The notes below the pieces were generated by a model. It ran no database searches. It worked only from the letters and a program-made list of their open reading frames with translations, and was not told the DNA's origin. Shown here in pieces: positions 14,419 to 17,241 of a DNA stretch of 17,241 bases. Numbering within the stretch: position 1 is the stretch's first letter; each line of letters begins with the position of its first letter. The stretch comes from Sulfitobacter sp. THAF37 (GTDB taxonomy: Bacteria > Pseudomonadota > Alphaproteobacteria > Rhodobacterales > Rhodobacteraceae): assembly GCF_009363555.1 (NCBI RefSeq), contig NZ_CP045379.1, positions 1-17,241 on the forward strand, written 5' to 3'. The position numbers and the translations under genes are program-made.

Positions 14419-15576
14419 ATGTTTAAATTCTACGAATTTTTTGCTGGCGGAGGTATGGCGCGAGCCGGACTGGGAGAGGGCTGGAAGTGCGAGTTCGCCA
14501 ACGACTTCGACCGGAAGAAGGGCGTAACTTACAAGAACAACTGGGGCGATGGCGAGATGATCGTGGACGACATCCGCAACATTGGTCTCGACGATCTTCC
14601 CGGACACGCTGACCTTGTGTGGGGTTCATTCCCCTGCCAAGACCTTTCTCTAGCGGGTGGTGGGGCAGGGCTACGCGGCGACCGCTCGGGGACCTTCTGG
14701 CCTTTCATTGCACAGCTCGAAGAACTGAAGATAGCAGGGCGCGCCCCAACTGTGATTGCGGTTGAGAATGTCGTCGGAACTCTGACCTCACATAAGGGCG
14801 CGGATTTCACCGCCATCTGCGAAGCGCTGGACAACCTCGGCTATCGGTATGGCGCGTTCATCGCCGACGCCTCACATTTCGTTCCGCAATCCCGGCCAAG
14901 GCTATTTGTGATCGCTATCGAGAAGAGCGTGGAACCATTGAAGACGGGTCCGGAGCCAACGGCACCGTGGCACACGACTGCGTTGAAGAAAGCGTATAGC
15001 CAGCTCCCGGAACATCTAAAGAATTCTTGGCTATGGTGGCATATGCCGAAGCCTCCAAAGCGAGAGATGCGTTTCGCTGATGTAATCGAGGCAAAACCTG
15101 CGTCTGTGAAGTGGCATACAGCGGCTGAAACGCGGGCGCTGTTGTCCATGATGAGCGATGTGAATCTCGCCAAAGTCGAGACCGCTAAAGCTGCTGGTGT
15201 GATTATGGTCGGTGGTGTCTACAAGCGCACGCGCTATCACCATGGCATCAAGGTTCAACGCGCAGAAGTTCGCTTTGATGACGTTGCAGGGTGCTTAAGA
15301 ACACCGGCAGGTGGCTCGTCTCGCCAGCTCATTCTTGTGGTGGATGGCGAGCGTATCCGTTCGCGGCTGATCTCCACACGCGAGACGGCCCGCTTGATGG
15401 GGTTACCCGACAGCTACGAGCTGCCACAGGCATACAACGAAGCCTATCATTTGACTGGTGATGGCGTTGCTGTTCCAGTTGTGCGATACATTGCAAAACA
15501 CATTTTGGAACCGGTGGTTAAGAGTGCGCGTGCCCCAAAGTCACCAGCAAAGGCGCCCACAGCGAAGGCAACATGA
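14419..15576 (+). CDS. DNA (cytosine-5) methyltransferase
   Basis: A 385-residue type II modification enzyme that transfers a methyl group from S-adenosylmethionine to cytosine C5. All the main C5-methylase motifs are present in order: motif I FAGGGMARAGL (8-18), motif IV GSFPCQDLS (69-77) with catalytic C73, motif VI ENV (116-118), motif VIII QSRPRLFVIA, a target recognition region in the middle (about 200-300), motif IX with RETARLMGLPDSY and motif X with GDGVAVPVVRYIAKHI. The start at 14419 sits close to motif I, as usual. Its stop overlaps the start of the next gene by 4 bp (ATGA), so it is expressed together with the nuclease. The recognition sequence cannot be read directly. Confidence 0.95.
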   Translation: MFKFYEFFAGGGMARAGLGEGWKCEFANDFDRKKGVTYKNNWGDGEMIVDDIRNIGLDDLPGHADLVWGSFPCQDLSLAGGGAGLRGDRSGTFWPFIAQLEELKIAGRAPTVIAVENVVGTLTSHKGADFTAICEALDNLGYRYGAFIADASHFVPQSRPRLFVIAIEKSVEPLKTGPEPTAPWHTTALKKAYSQLPEHLKNSWLWWHMPKPPKREMRFADVIEAKPASVKWHTAAETRALLSMMSDVNLAKVETAKAAGVIMVGGVYKRTRYHHGIKVQRAEVRFDDVAGCLRTPAGGSSRQLILVVDGERIRSRLISTRETARLMGLPDSYELPQAYNEAYHLTGDGVAVPVVRYIAKHILEPVVKSARAPKSPAKAPTAKAT

Positions 15577-16433
15577 ACGACGAGATACCGTGTCAGAAAG
15601 ACCCTCAGCTTACAGAGCGCATCGAGCAATTCTCAGAGGTCTTGAAGACACAAGCGCATCGTCTCGATCCCTTTGGGATGACCGAGCAAGACTTCTACGA
15701 TAGCGGGATATTTGAGGGGTCGATCCAGCGGGTGCGTGGTCAAATCTCCGCTTCCATGGGGGAAAAGAAGACCTTCGTTAAGCACATCCTGAATCACATG
15801 CAGGATGGGGGGTTCATTCAAGAATGGATCGAAGCCGGTGGTTCTAATAGGCACGACTACTCAGTTACGCTGAACGATGGAAAAATTGCGGCCATCGAGC
15901 TGAAGGGCTGCCTAGACGGGAACAACACAAACATCTCTGCCCGACCACCTCATGCAAACGAGTTCATTGTGTGGAGCGTCTGCCAAAACAAGGGCGCCGA
16001 TCCTCGACACAACGTCTGGTCTGGCATCCACACTCGCTTCTCCGCAGATATCATTGCCGAGGAAAAGCGGGTGGACGGCTTGGTCGTCTGGGACTGGCTG
16101 TGCGGAACCGCAGCACGCGTCTGCCCCAAAATCGCTGGTAGAGAAGACCGCATTACTGAAGTGGGTCCATATAGGCTACCGCCGCCATGCATCTATCTCT
16201 TTCCTGGCACGATCCCGAGTCCTCGGAACAATCCGGCCCCACGTCCGCAAAACATCAATGACGTTGGTATTCTTGATGCAATGCATCGTTGTTTTGGGGG
16301 CGATGAAAACGAACTGAACAAAGTCCATTTCGAAGCGGCCATGAATGGGGTCGATTTGGTAAGAACAACAAAGATTGTCAGGGACGGCAGTATCCGCAGA
16401 GAGTCAAAGCCTACCCCCATCCGTCGCTCTTAG
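15573..16433 (+). CDS. Candidate type II restriction endonuclease (PD-(D/E)xK)
   Basis: A 286-residue protein with a textbook nuclease motif: RHDYSVTLNDGKIAAIELKG, in which D95, E109 and K111 match the D...ExK active site of the PD-(D/E)xK superfamily. The N-terminal part is helical (TERIEQFSEVLKTQ), and no helicase or ATPase motif is present. It directly follows the C5 methyltransferase with a 4-bp ATGA overlap, the normal arrangement for a type II restriction-modification pair, so it should cut the sequence that its partner protects. I cannot match it to a named enzyme. No controller (C) protein gene is visible. Its stop lies 6 bp from the stop of the convergent HEPN-like gene. Confidence 0.8.
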   Translation: MNDEIPCQKDPQLTERIEQFSEVLKTQAHRLDPFGMTEQDFYDSGIFEGSIQRVRGQISASMGEKKTFVKHILNHMQDGGFIQEWIEAGGSNRHDYSVTLNDGKIAAIELKGCLDGNNTNISARPPHANEFIVWSVCQNKGADPRHNVWSGIHTRFSADIIAEEKRVDGLVVWDWLCGTAARVCPKIAGREDRITEVGPYRLPPPCIYLFPGTIPSPRNNPAPRPQNINDVGILDAMHRCFGGDENELNKVHFEAAMNGVDLVRTTKIVRDGSIRRESKPTPIRRS

Positions 16434-16439
16434 GATTGA

Positions 16440-17241
16440 CTACGCTTCTGGCTCCAAGTTGAAGCGGGCACCATGGCGCCGGTAAACGTCTTTGACGAGA
16501 TCGAGCATTGCCGAGATCATATCGTCCCACTCTTCATCGGTGCGCTGAACAGTTCCTAAAGCTGCGCGGAAATGGACCAAGCCGTTTCGGACTTTGTATA
16601 TGTCTGCCGCGATTTTTTCTGCGGCAATCTCCTGATCGCCATCCCGATGACCTGAGAAACTTTCTCTCAGTGGGGCGACTATCGTGTCGTCGCATTCAGC
16701 AATAATTTTGGCTAGCGCGTCGTCTTCTTTCGGGCGCCAAGCAAGGTGGCTCTCCAACAGGTCAGCTAGATTGCGGTAGGGCAGGGAGGTTGGCCACGCC
16801 TCGACCAACGCAGCAAGCCTTGGAACCGCATAGAGCTGTTCGATCGCTCGATAGAGTTCCAGAAAGAAACCGCCCCAGGAAATGGACAACATGCCTTGCA
16901 GAACATTTTCGAACGGAACGTGCTCTGAGCCTGATTGAAAAATGTCAGAGACCTTGTTCAACGTTGTGCTTGAGGGGGCTATCGGGCCATCGGCATAAGA
17001 CCGGGCCGTCAGCGCCCCAAGTACGCGGACCACATTTGCGGTGTACTCGTAATTCTGATCCGCTTCAAAAATCTCAATGCTTGGAAAAAGTTTAGTGATC
17101 GCGGAAAGCTCGTATCCGTCGAAGCCTTCGACTCCTCCATGCAAGTCGCCAATGGCTTCCAGAATTTCTAAGCCCTTTGCACTCGGTTGGATGTCCGATT
17201 GCGTTAGTGCCACGGAAAGAGTGCCAGGAGTGAGTTCGGTC
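16440..17241 (-). CDS. Candidate HEPN-domain protein (5' end may lie outside window)
   Basis: The frame ends at 16440 and is open to the right edge. A GTG at 17213 could start a 257-residue protein, but the codons before it (TELTPGTLS) also read as coding, so the true start is probably beyond 17241. Near the C-terminus, IYKVRNGLVHF holds R209, N210 and H214 (numbered from the GTG), the RNxxxH form of the Rx4-6H motif that marks HEPN ribonuclease domains, set in helical sequence as expected. HEPN proteins often serve as RNA-cutting effectors in defence or toxin systems. The rest of the protein is helical and unrecognised. It converges on the restriction nuclease gene with a 6-bp gap and is the only gene of the right arm on this strand. 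Confidence 0.55.
   Translation of the reverse strand, partial: TELTPGTLSVALTQSDIQPSAKGLEILEAIGDLHGGVEGFDGYELSAITKLFPSIEIFEADQNYEYTANVVRVLGALTARSYADGPIAPSSTTLNKVSDIFQSGSEHVPFENVLQGMLSISWGGFFLELYRAIEQLYAVPRLAALVEAWPTSLPYRNLADLLESHLAWRPKEDDALAKIIAECDDTIVAPLRESFSGHRDGDQEIAAEKIAADIYKVRNGLVHFRAALGTVQRTDEEWDDMISAMLDLVKDVYRRHGARFNLEPEA

Overview
The window looks like part of a mobilizable or conjugative plasmid (or plasmid-like integrated element) of an alphaproteobacterium, most plausibly Rhodobacterales/Paracoccus-like. This is inferred from moderately high GC, an RPA-type replication initiator, a MobQ relaxase with Y25, a Ti-type TraD/TraG pair and an ArdC antirestriction gene. I see no rRNA, tRNA or CRISPR array.

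Left arm (1-5647): an accessory region rich in probable defence genes. On the minus strand, in transcription order, lie a glycine-zipper membrane protein (3743-3084), an overlapping candidate PD-(D/E)xK protein (3100-2369), a small serine recombinase (2200-1661) with a repeat-rich res-like region upstream, a DGQHR-type protein (1498-281), and a protein cut by the left edge (278-1). Diverging from them is a complete GmrSD-like type IV restriction enzyme (DUF262 plus HNH DUF1524; 3890-5647).

Transfer module (5809-12010): ardC (minus, with its own terminator), a 489-bp gene-free stretch packed with inverted repeats, a small unknown gene (7237-7575) whose 3' end overlaps that of the MobQ relaxase gene (8848-7565), a 626-bp oriT region holding a nic-like core at 9393-9406, then traD, traG/virD4 and a membrane-anchored coiled-coil protein on the plus strand.

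Maintenance module (12011-14312): five iterons ending inside the start of the rep gene, the RPA-family rep gene, five exact-period 18-bp repeats with a promoter-like sequence inside (candidate centromere/operator), parA, and a ribbon-helix-helix partner that overlaps parA.

Right arm (14419-17241): a type II restriction-modification operon (C5-cytosine methyltransferase, then a PD-(D/E)xK nuclease overlapping by 4 bp), converging on a protein with an HEPN-type RNxxxH motif that runs off the right edge.

Taken together: the rep/par block maintains the element, the mob/tra block moves it, ArdC probably protects it on entry, and the two arms carry several restriction or other defence systems. The least explained parts are the 3743-2369 gene pair, the DGQHR gene with its edge partner, the HEPN candidate, and the hairpin-rich stretch 6824-7131.
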